Positions 34,103 to 44,218 of a stretch of DNA of 64,000 nucleotides are shown one piece after another. Origin of the DNA: Tumebacillus algifaecis. Lineage in GTDB: Bacteria; Bacillota; Bacilli; Tumebacillales; Tumebacillaceae. The position numbers and the translations under genes were made by a program. The notes under the pieces are model-generated. The model saw nothing but the letters and a program-made list of their open reading frames with translations, did not search any database and was not told the origin of the DNA. Each line of letters begins with the position of its first letter. Position 1 is the stretch's first letter. The stretch covers positions 1,789,001 through 1,853,000 of the forward strand of contig NZ_CP022657.1 in NCBI RefSeq assembly GCF_002243515.1, written 5' to 3'.

Positions 34103-34978
34103 ATGATAAAAATGATGCGTAACCTCTCGTCCTTTTGTCTTGCAGTCTCGCTGGTCATAGGTGTGGCGACTGTCAACGTTGCGTGTGCACAAACGGCACC
34201 GCTCACCATGCAAAAGCCAAGCGCTCTGACCGGCATTCATTCGTATACAATCTATTATGGCGAGCCGAAGCCCGCCGCATTGGAAAAGCTGACCGCGTTT
34301 GACCTCGTCGTGATTGAACCGCGTCTTTGGACCAATGCTCAAGTTGACGTTCTGAAAGCGAAAGGGGTCAAGGTGCTCGGCTACCTGAGCGTGCTGGAGC
34401 AGTATAAGGACTCAGCATTGCTCAAAAAAGCAACGGAAGCAGACTACTTGATGATCGATGGCAAGCGCGATTTTCGAACGAATTGGGAATCGTGGTCGAT
34501 GGATATCAACAGCGAACATTACCAGCAATTGCTGATCGACGAGTATCGCAGCCATGTTCTTGCCAAAGATTTGAACGGTGTGTTTCTCGACACGATGGGC
34601 AACACCGATGATCAGATCTGGCCTGTTGGCATCTCGAACCGCCAGCGTGATGGGGCGGTCCAGTTTGTCGCCTCGTTGCGTTCCTTATTCCCCGATCAGG
34701 CGATTGTACAAAATTGGGGCTTGACCGAACTAAAAGACCGCACTGCTCCTTATATCGATGGGATTCTCTGGGAAGATTTCAATCCGTCGGTTGTAAGCAA
34801 AGACGAGTGGAGTCAGAACCGGATGAAGGAACTTACCGTTTTGCAGCAAAAACACGGGCTGACCGTATTCACTGTCGAAATCGGATTGACCGGCAAGCAA
34901 AAGAGCAGTTTTCAGCAGCTCAATCACAAGCTTGGCTATATTGGACAAGTGATTAAGAAAAGCTATGATGAACTCTAA
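34103..34978 (+). CDS. Secreted GH114/TM1410-like glycoside hydrolase (putative polygalactosaminidase)
   Basis: 291 residues with a signal peptide (about 1-29, ending near NVACAQ). The rest is a single TIM-barrel-like domain resembling endo-alpha-1,4-polygalactosaminidase/TM1410 proteins: YTIYYGEP, VVIEPRLW, KVLGYLSV, GVFLDTMGN (likely catalytic Asp), IVQNWG, GILWEDFN and VFTVEIG follow the beta strands. Such enzymes cut galactosamine-containing matrix polymers. A c-di-GMP riboswitch upstream ties its expression to the biofilm signal. Confidence 0.82.
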   Translation: MIKMMRNLSSFCLAVSLVIGVATVNVACAQTAPLTMQKPSALTGIHSYTIYYGEPKPAALEKLTAFDLVVIEPRLWTNAQVDVLKAKGVKVLGYLSVLEQYKDSALLKKATEADYLMIDGKRDFRTNWESWSMDINSEHYQQLLIDEYRSHVLAKDLNGVFLDTMGNTDDQIWPVGISNRQRDGAVQFVASLRSLFPDQAIVQNWGLTELKDRTAPYIDGILWEDFNPSVVSKDEWSQNRMKELTVLQQKHGLTVFTVEIGLTGKQKSSFQQLNHKLGYIGQVIKKSYDEL

Positions 34979-35047
34979 TTGATGAAACGGTAAAGTATGG
35001 TACGATAAGAGCATCTTAGGTAAATGACAAAAGGAGTTGCCCGTTTC

Positions 35048-36466
35048 ATGACAGCATATCGTATTGAAAAAGATCTCCTCGGTACAAAGGATGTACCGAT
35101 CGATGCATATTACGGCATCCAAACGCTTCGTGCCGTTGAAAACTTCCCGATTACCGGCATTCCGCCGCATGTGGAAATGATCCGTGCGCTGGCCGCTGTC
35201 AAAAAGGCGGCGGCGCTGGCGAACGTGGAAGTCGGCGGGCTCAAGAAAAACATCGGAGAAGCGATCGCCAAAGCCAGTGATGAAGTGCTCGCCGGTCAAT
35301 TTCATGATCAGTTTATCGTTGACTCCATCCAGGGTGGTGCTGGGACTTCGATGAACATGAATGCGAATGAAGTGATCGCCAACCGCGCCATCGAGTTGCT
35401 AGGCGGTCAGAAGGGCGAATATCTGCATTGTTCGCCAAACACGCACGTCAACATGGCGCAATCGACCAACGACGTGTTCCCGACGGCGATTCGCATCGCT
35501 TCACTCAACCTGGCGCAGGGCGTTGTCGTGGAGTTGGACAAGCTGCGTCTGGCGCTAGTTGAAAAATCGCAGGAATTCGATCAGGTGATCAAGATGGGGC
35601 GTACCCATTTGCAGGATGCTGTGCCGATTCGTCTCGGACAGGAATTTTCCGCCTATGCGAAGGTGATCACCCGCGACTTTGAACGGGTCACGCGTTCGCT
35701 CGACAACCTGCGCGAGATCAACATGGGTGCTACGGCTGTAGGCACAGGCCTCAACGCCGATCCGCGCTATATCGTCAACGTGGCCGAACATCTTCGTGTG
35801 ATCACTGGACTTGACCTCAAACGGGCAGATGACTTGGTGGACGCAACGCAAAATACGGATGCTTATACAGAAGTATCCGGCGCCTTGAAGATCTGCGCGG
35901 TCAACCTGTCTAAGATGTGCAATGACATCCGTCTGATGGCATCGGGTCCGCGAACTGGATTGGGCGAACTTAACTTGCCGCCGCGTCAGCCTGGCTCTTC
36001 GATCATGCCTGGCAAGGTCAACCCGGTCATGGCTGAAGTGGTCAACCAAGTCGCTTTCCAGATCATCGGCAATGACCACACGATCTCGCTCGCTTCGGAA
36101 GCGGGCCAGCTTGAACTGAACGTGATGGAGCCGGTGCTCGTCTTCAATCTGCTGCAATCGCTTTCCATCTTGCAAAATGCGCTGCGAGTCTTCCGCGAAC
36201 GCCTGATCGAAGGTCTGACCGCCAATGTTGAGCGGTGCCGCCAATTGGTGGAAATGAGCGTGGGCGTTGTCACCGCGATCAACCCGCACGTTGGCTACGA
36301 GACGGCAACGATGGTGGCAAAAGAGGCGATTCAGACAGGGCGTTCTGTTCGCGAAATCTGCTTAGAGCGGGGCATTCTTACGGAAGAGGAACTTGACGTG
36401 ATCTTAAATCCGTTTGAGATGACTTCGCCTGGAATCGCAGGTAGTAAACTGTTGTTTGGCGAATAA
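35048..36466 (+). CDS. aspA: Aspartate ammonia-lyase
   Basis: 472 residues of the aspartase/fumarase superfamily, converting aspartate to fumarate and ammonia. Family signature GSSIMPGKVNPVMAEVVNQ near residue 318; substrate motifs GAGTSMNMNANEV, STNDVFPTA and GRTHLQDAVPI. The TSMNMN and KVNP forms fit aspartase better than class II fumarase. ATG 35048 chosen behind aaaggag; the frame is open back to 35024. A terminator follows. Confidence 0.93.
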   Translation: MTAYRIEKDLLGTKDVPIDAYYGIQTLRAVENFPITGIPPHVEMIRALAAVKKAAALANVEVGGLKKNIGEAIAKASDEVLAGQFHDQFIVDSIQGGAGTSMNMNANEVIANRAIELLGGQKGEYLHCSPNTHVNMAQSTNDVFPTAIRIASLNLAQGVVVELDKLRLALVEKSQEFDQVIKMGRTHLQDAVPIRLGQEFSAYAKVITRDFERVTRSLDNLREINMGATAVGTGLNADPRYIVNVAEHLRVITGLDLKRADDLVDATQNTDAYTEVSGALKICAVNLSKMCNDIRLMASGPRTGLGELNLPPRQPGSSIMPGKVNPVMAEVVNQVAFQIIGNDHTISLASEAGQLELNVMEPVLVFNLLQSLSILQNALRVFRERLIEGLTANVERCRQLVEMSVGVVTAINPHVGYETATMVAKEAIQTGRSVREICLERGILTEEELDVILNPFEMTSPGIAGSKLLFGE

Positions 36467-36481
36467 ACCAACTAGAAAGAT

Positions 36482-36507
36482 CCGCCTGGTAGAGGCGGGT
36501 TTTTCTT
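36482..36507 (+). terminator. Terminator after aspA
   Basis: ccgcctggtagaggcgg followed by a T-rich run. Confidence 0.85.
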
Positions 36508-36684
36508 TGTCAAAATCGTGTCAACTTCTGTCGCCGTTCTGTTCTGGACAGTCAACAAGATAAAGAGTATATTATCATGGACATAGCTTTTCTTTTTCCA
36601 GGACAGACTAAAATAATCCAGAGTAGCCAGATACGGTGATTCTATCGGTTTCTTGGAAAAAGAACATGGAGGCGAAGGGCCGCT

Positions 36685-37284
36685 ATGCAGGAAAAGCTGT
36701 TAGTGCTGGCATCCGGATCACCGCGCAGGAAAGAGCTTCTGGCGGGTCTGGGATTGTCATTTGAAGTGAAAGTGAGCGAAGTGGACGAAACTTTCGAATT
36801 GGGTCTCGACCCGACGGAAATCGTTCAAGAGCTGGCGTACAAAAAGGCCAAGGCAGTTGCGAATTCTTTATCTCATGGGCTCGTACTCGGAGCTGACACC
36901 ATCGTAGTGAGCGAAGGGGTCATCCTTGGTAAGCCGGTAGATGTCGAAGATGCAAAAAGAATGTTGTCCAAGTTGTCCGGACGAGCGCATATGGTATACA
37001 CAGGGATCGCATTGGTGGAAGCTGGCGGCGGGATGGAAATTCGCGACGTGAGCGCCACAAAAGTGGTGATGAAAGAATTGTCGCCGGAGTTGATCTCGGG
37101 CTATGTCGCTACTGGCGACCCGATGGACAAGGCGGGCTCCTACGGCATTCAAGGAGCTGCATCCGCTTTCATTCCAGAGATTCAAGGGGACTATTTTAAC
37201 GTGGTCGGTTTGCCCGTTTCTTTGGTTGCGGACCATTTGGCACGTTTCGGGTTTGAACTCTTCACAGCTAAAAAAGGCGGGTGA
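36685..37284 (+). CDS. maf: Maf family nucleoside triphosphate pyrophosphatase
   Basis: 199 residues. Hydrolyses dTTP/UTP-type or modified nucleotides and is linked to septum control in Bacillus. N-terminal LASGSPRRKELLAGLGL and LGADTIV with the active-site Asp, then KPVDVEDAKRML and GDPMDKAGSYGIQG are family marks. ATG with ggaggcgaag upstream. The next gene (radC) starts at or just after the stop. Confidence 0.95.
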   Translation: MQEKLLVLASGSPRRKELLAGLGLSFEVKVSEVDETFELGLDPTEIVQELAYKKAKAVANSLSHGLVLGADTIVVSEGVILGKPVDVEDAKRMLSKLSGRAHMVYTGIALVEAGGGMEIRDVSATKVVMKELSPELISGYVATGDPMDKAGSYGIQGAASAFIPEIQGDYFNVVGLPVSLVADHLARFGFELFTAKKGG

Positions 37285-37289
37285 CAAGC

Positions 37290-37994
37290 ATGAGCGCATC
37301 GATACATGCTCACCGACCTGTGCTGGTGCGGGAGATCCCAAAAGAGGATCGTCCGCGCGAACGTATGATGCTTCAGGGGGCGGAAGCGCTCAGCAATGCG
37401 GAGTTGCTCGCAATCTTGCTGCGCACAGGCACCCGCGGCTACTCGGCGGTAGATTTGGCCGAGCAGATCCTGAAGCGCCTTGGCGGCATCCGAAACTTGA
37501 TTGACGCTGACCTGCATGAGTTGACCGCACTGCCTGGGATTGGGTATGCCAAAGCTACTGAGCTAAAGGCAGCCATTGAGATCGGACGTCGTGTCTCCCG
37601 TGTGAGAAACGAAGCGCGCCCGACTTTCGAAACGCCCGCAGAAGCGGCAGACTACATGATGGATCGCTTGCGATTTCACCTGAAAGAGCATTTTGTCGTG
37701 CTCCATTTGGACACGAAAAACCGCTTGATCGGGGAAGAGATCGTGTCGATCGGGTCCTTGAACTCCTCGATCGCTCATCCGCGCGAAATTTTCAAGACTG
37801 CGCTTAAAAAAAGCGCCGCTTCGATCATTTGCCTGCACAACCATCCTAGCGGTGACCCAACGCCAAGCTTTGATGATGTGAAAGTGACCCGTCGTTTGGT
37901 GGAAGCCGGACAGATTTTGGGTATTGAATTGCTCGACCACATCATCATCGGCGAAAATTGCTACATAAGCATGCAGGAAAAAGGATGGCTGTAA
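37290..37994 (+). CDS. radC: RadC family JAB/MPN-domain protein
   Basis: 234 residues. N-terminal helix-hairpin-helix region (about 45-90, ALPGIGYAKATELKAA) and C-terminal JAMM-like domain with the metal motif CLHNHPSGDPTPSFDD. The name is historical; a direct DNA-repair role is doubtful for the family. ATG 37290 has aaaggcgggtga upstream; the GTG at 37281 overlaps maf. Conserved position between maf and mreB. Confidence 0.94.
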   Translation: MSASIHAHRPVLVREIPKEDRPRERMMLQGAEALSNAELLAILLRTGTRGYSAVDLAEQILKRLGGIRNLIDADLHELTALPGIGYAKATELKAAIEIGRRVSRVRNEARPTFETPAEAADYMMDRLRFHLKEHFVVLHLDTKNRLIGEEIVSIGSLNSSIAHPREIFKTALKKSAASIICLHNHPSGDPTPSFDDVKVTRRLVEAGQILGIELLDHIIIGENCYISMQEKGWL

Positions 37995-38029
37995 GACTAG
38001 GCACATCCTATGCTCATGCTGTATAATAA

Positions 38030-39115
<1,086 letters not shown>

Positions 39116-39156
39116 ATACTGCCCTATCAGGCGTTACAAAAGGAAGTGGGTAACGG

Positions 39157-40035
39157 GTGACCCGATTTTTTACTAGCAAGAGAATGATGGCGCTTCTCGC
39201 CAGTATCATCTTGCTTGCCGCTTTGGTTGGACTGACGTTGCGGGAGCGGGAGAAACCGACGTGGCCGGAAGCTTTCCTCATCGACGCGTTTGGCTGGGTA
39301 CAGGGCGTCATCTACGCCCCTGTTCACCACATTGCCGATTTCTTTGAGGAAATTCAGAACATCAAATCGCTGTATGAGGAAAACGCCAAGCTCAAGTCTA
39401 ACTTGAATGACTATTCTTCGATGGCGATTCAGGTTGAAGTGTTGCAAAGGGAGAACAAAAAGCTCAAAGATGACCTGTATAAGTTGAAAGACATCTCAGG
39501 GCAATTTGATTTGGTGTCTGCCAACGTAGTCGGTCGCAGCCCGTCCTCTTGGAACAAAGAGATCACCATCGATGTCGGCACCAAGGACGGCGTGGAGAAG
39601 GACATGGCGGTCATCACCGCCAACAAAGGTCTGGTCGGCCGCGTCTATGAAGTGACGCCGTACCACTCCAAGGTAGTGCTCCTCACGGACAAAGAGCGGA
39701 TGGGTATTTCGGCCAAGGTGCTGAACAACGACGAGAAAAACATCGCCTACGGGATTGTCAGTGGTGCTACAAACGACCTGTCGCACACCGACAAAGTTCG
39801 AGTGGAGATGACGGGCATCACGCTTGACACCAAGGTGGAAAAAGGCCAGAATGTCGTCACTTCCGGTCTCGCTTACACGCTCTTTCCGGCCAACTTGTAC
39901 ATCGGAAAGGTCGCGAGCGTGACCGAAGATAAGCTGGGTCTGACGCAGACGGCCGAACTCGAGCCGGCAGCAAGCCTTGGCAGTCTCGAATTTCTCTATG
40001 TAGTGAAAAAAAGCAAGGCTGAAGCAGGTAGGTGA
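39157..40035 (+). CDS. mreC: Cell shape protein MreC
   Basis: 292 residues, GTG start. One N-terminal membrane segment (about 10-30), a coiled coil (about 70-110; EENAKLKSNLNDYSSMAIQV), then the double beta-barrel extracellular domain (ANVVGRSPSSWNKEITIDVG, NKGLVGRVYEVTP). It connects MreB to the wall synthases. mreD follows after four bases. Confidence 0.95.
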   Translation: MTRFFTSKRMMALLASIILLAALVGLTLREREKPTWPEAFLIDAFGWVQGVIYAPVHHIADFFEEIQNIKSLYEENAKLKSNLNDYSSMAIQVEVLQRENKKLKDDLYKLKDISGQFDLVSANVVGRSPSSWNKEITIDVGTKDGVEKDMAVITANKGLVGRVYEVTPYHSKVVLLTDKERMGISAKVLNNDEKNIAYGIVSGATNDLSHTDKVRVEMTGITLDTKVEKGQNVVTSGLAYTLFPANLYIGKVASVTEDKLGLTQTAELEPAASLGSLEFLYVVKKSKAEAGR

Positions 40036-40039
40036 GAAG

Positions 40040-40549
40040 ATGCATCCTTTGTTGATTCTCCTTACGATGATGGTAGGGCTGGTCATCCAGTCCACCGTCC
40101 TGCAGGTGCAGCCGTTCTCTTTTATCGCACCGAACCTCATTGTAGTGCTTTTGTTATACGTCAGCATGATGCGCGGGTCGATCACCGCTTTGTACACAGG
40201 GCTTTTGATCGGATTGATCCAAGATATTTTGTTCGGCTCCTATTTGGGGCTTTATGCGTACACGTATGCAACGGTCGGCTATTTTGCCGGCATGACCTTC
40301 CGCTCGTACTTGTCACGCCAACTGGTCATGGTCATCCTGATTATGCTTGGATACAGCTTCCTCGCCGAACTGTCTGCTTATGGACTCAGCCGTCTATTTG
40401 GCTACGCGCATGTAGACTTGATGGCGGCAGTCACGCATACGCTGCGCATCATGATCTGGAACGGAATCTTTGCCTTGTTGCTGTATGTGCCGTCAGTCAA
40501 ACTGCTTGCGACGGAGCGCAGTCGTAATCTGGCAGAAGAATCGTTGTAA
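40040..40549 (+). CDS. mreD: Rod shape-determining membrane protein MreD
   Basis: 169 residues, five or six membrane helices, with the family element GLLIGLIQDILFGSYLGLYA. Partner of MreC in the elongation complex. RBS gtgagaag; start 4 bases after the mreC stop. Confidence 0.93.
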   Translation: MHPLLILLTMMVGLVIQSTVLQVQPFSFIAPNLIVVLLLYVSMMRGSITALYTGLLIGLIQDILFGSYLGLYAYTYATVGYFAGMTFRSYLSRQLVMVILIMLGYSFLAELSAYGLSRLFGYAHVDLMAAVTHTLRIMIWNGIFALLLYVPSVKLLATERSRNLAEESL

Positions 40550-40559
40550 TTGTCTAATC

Positions 40560-40615
40560 AGCCACGTTGGTACGGCGAAACGTCAAGTTTGCGCTGCCCT
40601 TCGTGGCTCTTTTCG
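40560..40615 (+). terminator. Possible terminator between mreD and the PBP2 gene
   Basis: agccacg / cgtggct stem with a loop of nearly 40 bases that can itself fold, then tctttt. Weak. Confidence 0.4.
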
Positions 40616-40646
40616 CTGAACGAGAGGGAGAGGGGGAAACGTTGTC

Positions 40647-42548
40647 GTGACGAACCAAGATAAAGAAAAGTTGACCGGCACTTCCAAACGAATGAGCTTG
40701 CTGTTCGTCATCATCTTCTTTGCGCTTGCTGTGTTGATTTTCCGACTTAGTTTCGTGCAACTCTCGCAAGGGGAAACTTTTTTGGCGAGCGCGGAGACGA
40801 ACCGCTATATCGAGTTGTCGATTCCGGCACCGCGAGGTAGCATTTTGGACCGGGATCGGGTGGAACTTGTCGGGAATAAGCCTGCTTTTACGATCACTTA
40901 TCAGATCCTGAGTGGAGTCGGCCAGAATCCGATGGATCTGATCGGCGAACTCTATGAGATTTTTGAAATGACACCAGAGGAAATGTACGCGAAGATGGAC
41001 CCGCAGGCGGAAAAGTACAGTCGCACGATCGCCCGTAAAATCATTTCCGATGCCAAACCGCAGCAGGTGGCCTATGTTCGGGAACATGCCAATGAACTGC
41101 CGGGCATCAACGTGGTCGTCGAGCCAATTCGCAACTACCGTTTCAATAATTCGGCCGCTCACATTCTCGGCTATCTGAACAACATCGACGGAGAGGAATG
41201 GCCAAGCTACAAAGAAAAAGGCTACCAACAAAATGAAATCGTAGGTTGGGCAGGTGTGGAGAAGCAGTACGAGGACTATTTGCACGGTAAAAACGGCAAG
41301 TTGAAAGTGGAGGTCAATCGCTACTATCAGCCGTTGGAAGACAAGCGCACTGAAGAACCGGTCAAGGGACATGACCTCGTTTTAACGATCGATAAAGATT
41401 TGCAAGTTGCGACCGAAGAGGCATTGAAAGTACAACTCACCGAATTGAAGCGCAACGTTTCGACGGTCGAACATGGTGCAGCGATCGCGATGAACCCGAA
41501 AACGGGTGAAATTTTGTCGATGGCAAGCTTCCCCGATTTCGATCCGAATCTGTATATTAAAGGTTTCAGCACCAAGGAATACAACGAGATGATCCTGCCC
41601 GGGATTATGAACCGCGCGATTCAGCAGACCTATCAGCCAGGTTCGACGGTGAAGATGTCCACCGTCCTGATCGGATTGAAGGAAGGCATGATCACCCCGA
41701 GCTCGGGTATCTACGATTCGGGTGCGATTCAAGTTGGCTGGACGATCGATGGGAAACCGAACATGATCTCCTCTTGGCAAGCATTGGGCTATGTCGATCC
41801 GGTGAAAGCGCTCGCCGTTTCCTCGAACGTCTACATGATCGACATTTTCAAACGCTACGGGAAATACAACGACTACATGAGCAACGCTGAAGTCAACACG
41901 TTCCTCAGCAATTACCTGCCGAACTCGATGAAAAAGATTTTGGCCTACCATGCTGAATTTGGCACCGGGAAGGTGAAAACTGGAGTGGACCTGCCGTATG
42001 AAGTAGCAGGTTCGGTGACAGAAGAGAAAAATGCGGGGGACTTGGCGTTTTCGGCGATCGGGCAGTCGGAGCACTACACGCTGATGCAGTTGGCGCAATA
42101 CGTTTCAACAATTGCCAACGACGGTAAGCGAATGGAGCCGCATGTGGTCAGCGAAATTATTGGACCAGGTAACGAAACGGTCCAGAAAATCGAGCCGAAA
42201 CTGCTCAATCAAATATCGTTCACACAGGATCAGATCAAACTTGTCCAGCGCGGGATGCGCGATGTTATCGCACAACCGTACGGAACGTTTTACTCGGTGC
42301 TGCATAACTTCCGCTATCCGGTGGCAGGTAAGACCGGGACGGCGGAGACGGGGCGCGGCACAGAGAACTCCCTCTTTGTCGGATATGCGCCGTATGACAA
42401 TCCTGAGGTGGCGATTGCGATCATCATTCCGGATAACAAAAAGAACTCCCACTCCTACGATAGCGTCGGTCCAATTGCGCAAAAAATGTTCGATGCCTAC
42501 TTCACGCTGAAAGAGCAGAAACAACTGACGTTGAGTGAAGGAAATTAA
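40647..42548 (+). CDS. mrdA: Class B penicillin-binding protein 2 (elongation transpeptidase)
   Basis: 633 residues, GTG start behind gagagggggaa. N-terminal membrane anchor (LLFVIIFFALAVLIFRLSFV), a dimerisation domain (APRGSILDRDR near 65), then the transpeptidase domain: SxxK in QPGSTVKM, SxN in VSSNVYMI, KTG in VAGKTGTAETGRG. It cross-links lateral wall with MreBCD. The usual downstream RodA gene is not adjacent; minC comes next, as in related Bacilli. Confidence 0.94.
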   Translation: MTNQDKEKLTGTSKRMSLLFVIIFFALAVLIFRLSFVQLSQGETFLASAETNRYIELSIPAPRGSILDRDRVELVGNKPAFTITYQILSGVGQNPMDLIGELYEIFEMTPEEMYAKMDPQAEKYSRTIARKIISDAKPQQVAYVREHANELPGINVVVEPIRNYRFNNSAAHILGYLNNIDGEEWPSYKEKGYQQNEIVGWAGVEKQYEDYLHGKNGKLKVEVNRYYQPLEDKRTEEPVKGHDLVLTIDKDLQVATEEALKVQLTELKRNVSTVEHGAAIAMNPKTGEILSMASFPDFDPNLYIKGFSTKEYNEMILPGIMNRAIQQTYQPGSTVKMSTVLIGLKEGMITPSSGIYDSGAIQVGWTIDGKPNMISSWQALGYVDPVKALAVSSNVYMIDIFKRYGKYNDYMSNAEVNTFLSNYLPNSMKKILAYHAEFGTGKVKTGVDLPYEVAGSVTEEKNAGDLAFSAIGQSEHYTLMQLAQYVSTIANDGKRMEPHVVSEIIGPGNETVQKIEPKLLNQISFTQDQIKLVQRGMRDVIAQPYGTFYSVLHNFRYPVAGKTGTAETGRGTENSLFVGYAPYDNPEVAIAIIIPDNKKNSHSYDSVGPIAQKMFDAYFTLKEQKQLTLSEGN

Positions 42549-42605
42549 GATTTTTTCACGAATAAGTTACGAGGCAATGCGAGTGTTTTTAACAGGAGGA
42601 CCGGC

Positions 42606-43283
42606 ATGGGACATCAAACGGGGTGTGAAACGCTACGAACCAGAACGCCCGTGACGATCAAAGGGATTCGTGATGGACTGGTCTTCATCTTACATGATGA
42701 GAGTTCTATGGAGGAGATCCTAGACGATCTGGAGGAGAAGGTGAACGGCACCCACCGACAACTGTTGACCGGGCCGATCGTCAAAGTCACCGTTCAGACC
42801 GGGGCACGTAAATTCTCCGTCGAACAGGAAGAGAAGATTCGAAAAAAGCTATCCAGTCACGGCAATCTGATCATCCAAGAGTTTCAATCGGCCTTGGATG
42901 CGATGTTACAGGTACAAAAGCCGTCGCAGCGTATCTGTTACGGCACGGTCCGGTCAGGACAGGTGATCGACCATGACGGCGATGTGGTGATCATTGGGGA
43001 CATCAATCCGGGCGGCCAAGTGCTGGCGACCGGCGATATTTTTGTGATGGGCACTCTGCGCGGCATGGCGCATGCCGGATGCAAAGGCAACGAAGACGCG
43101 ATCATCGCAGCCGTATTCTTTCAGCCGTCACAGTTGCGGATCCATGATGTGATCTCCCGTGCGCCAGATTCCGGTGAAACGCAGCCCTTGGAGACGGAAA
43201 TGGAGTTCGCCTACTTGCGTGAACGTCAAATGGCGGTCGATAAACTCAGCCATCTATATAGTATTAGGGCCCGTGATTTTTAG
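42606..43283 (+). CDS. minC: Septum site-determining protein MinC
   Basis: 225 residues. N-terminal FtsZ-inhibiting domain (about 15-100) and C-terminal beta-helix (about 105-215) with VRSGQVIDHDGDVVIIGDIN, GGQVLATGDIFVMGTLRGMAHAG across adjoining strands. Blocks FtsZ assembly together with MinD. RBS aacaggagga. Confidence 0.95.
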   Translation: MGHQTGCETLRTRTPVTIKGIRDGLVFILHDESSMEEILDDLEEKVNGTHRQLLTGPIVKVTVQTGARKFSVEQEEKIRKKLSSHGNLIIQEFQSALDAMLQVQKPSQRICYGTVRSGQVIDHDGDVVIIGDINPGGQVLATGDIFVMGTLRGMAHAGCKGNEDAIIAAVFFQPSQLRIHDVISRAPDSGETQPLETEMEFAYLRERQMAVDKLSHLYSIRARDF

Positions 43284-43298
43284 AGGAGGGAACTAAGA

Positions 43299-44096
43299 GT
43301 GGGAGAGGCAATTGTAGTTACATCGGGTAAAGGGGGCGTGGGAAAGACCACGACCTCCGCGAACATCGGTACAGCCTTGGCGCTGTCGGGCAAAAAAGTA
43401 TGCATGGTCGATACGGACATCGGCCTGCGCAATCTTGACGTTGTCATGGGTCTTGAGAACCGCATTATTTTTGACCTCGTCGATGTTGTCACCAAACAAT
43501 GCCGCCTCGAGCAAGCGTTGATCAAAGATAAGCGATTTGACCATTTGTATCTGTTGCCTGCTTCTCAGACCAAGGACAAGTCATCTTTGACGCCTGAATC
43601 GGTCAAAGTGGTCGTCGAAGCTTTGAAAGAGCAGTATGACTTTGTGATCATCGACTGCCCAGCGGGCATTGAGCAAGGCTTTAAAATCGCAATTTCCGGA
43701 GCGGACAAAGCGATTGTCGTCACCAATCCGGAAGCGGCAGCAGTACGGGATGCTGACCGTGTGATTGGGCTCTTGGAAGCGGCCAAGCTCAATCAGCCCA
43801 AACTGGTGGTCAATCGGATTCGAGCGCACATGGTCGAGGACGGTTCGATGCTTGATCTTGACCAGATCGTTTCATTGCTCGCGATCGACCTGCTCGGCGT
43901 CGTGCCGGATGATGACGGTGTGATCAAAGGTTCGAACACCGGAGAGCCGGTTGTGATGAACCCGGCTGCAAAGGCAGGGATGGCCTACCGGAACATCGCC
44001 CGCCGCATTCTGGGCGATTCGGTGCCGCTGATGAATCTGCAAGATCAGGTCGGTTTCTTCGGCAAAGTCAAGCGGATGATGGGCCTTGGAAAATAA
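43299..44096 (+). CDS. minD: Septum site-determining ATPase MinD
   Basis: 265 residues, GTG start. Deviant Walker A SGKGGVGKTTTSANIG, switch I DTDIGLRNLDVVMG, Walker B VIIDCPAGIEQG, and a C-terminal amphipathic membrane-targeting helix (FFGKVKRMMGLGK). Recruits MinC to the poles. Starts 15 bases after minC; a strong terminator follows. Confidence 0.97.
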   Translation: MGEAIVVTSGKGGVGKTTTSANIGTALALSGKKVCMVDTDIGLRNLDVVMGLENRIIFDLVDVVTKQCRLEQALIKDKRFDHLYLLPASQTKDKSSLTPESVKVVVEALKEQYDFVIIDCPAGIEQGFKIAISGADKAIVVTNPEAAAVRDADRVIGLLEAAKLNQPKLVVNRIRAHMVEDGSMLDLDQIVSLLAIDLLGVVPDDDGVIKGSNTGEPVVMNPAAKAGMAYRNIARRILGDSVPLMNLQDQVGFFGKVKRMMGLGK

Positions 44097-44111
44097 GAAG
44101 ATGCTTCGTAC

Positions 44112-44148
44112 AAAAAGCGAGACCGCCCTTGGGCAGTCTCGCTTTTTC
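44112..44148. terminator. Terminator after minD
   Basis: aaaaagcgagac / gtctcgcttttt stem; it can work in both directions. Confidence 0.9.
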
Positions 44149-44218
44149 GACCTCATAAACGTCTCGGCGCACTCATATGATGAGAGAGAACATCATGTGG
44201 ACGAGGGGGTAATCGAGG

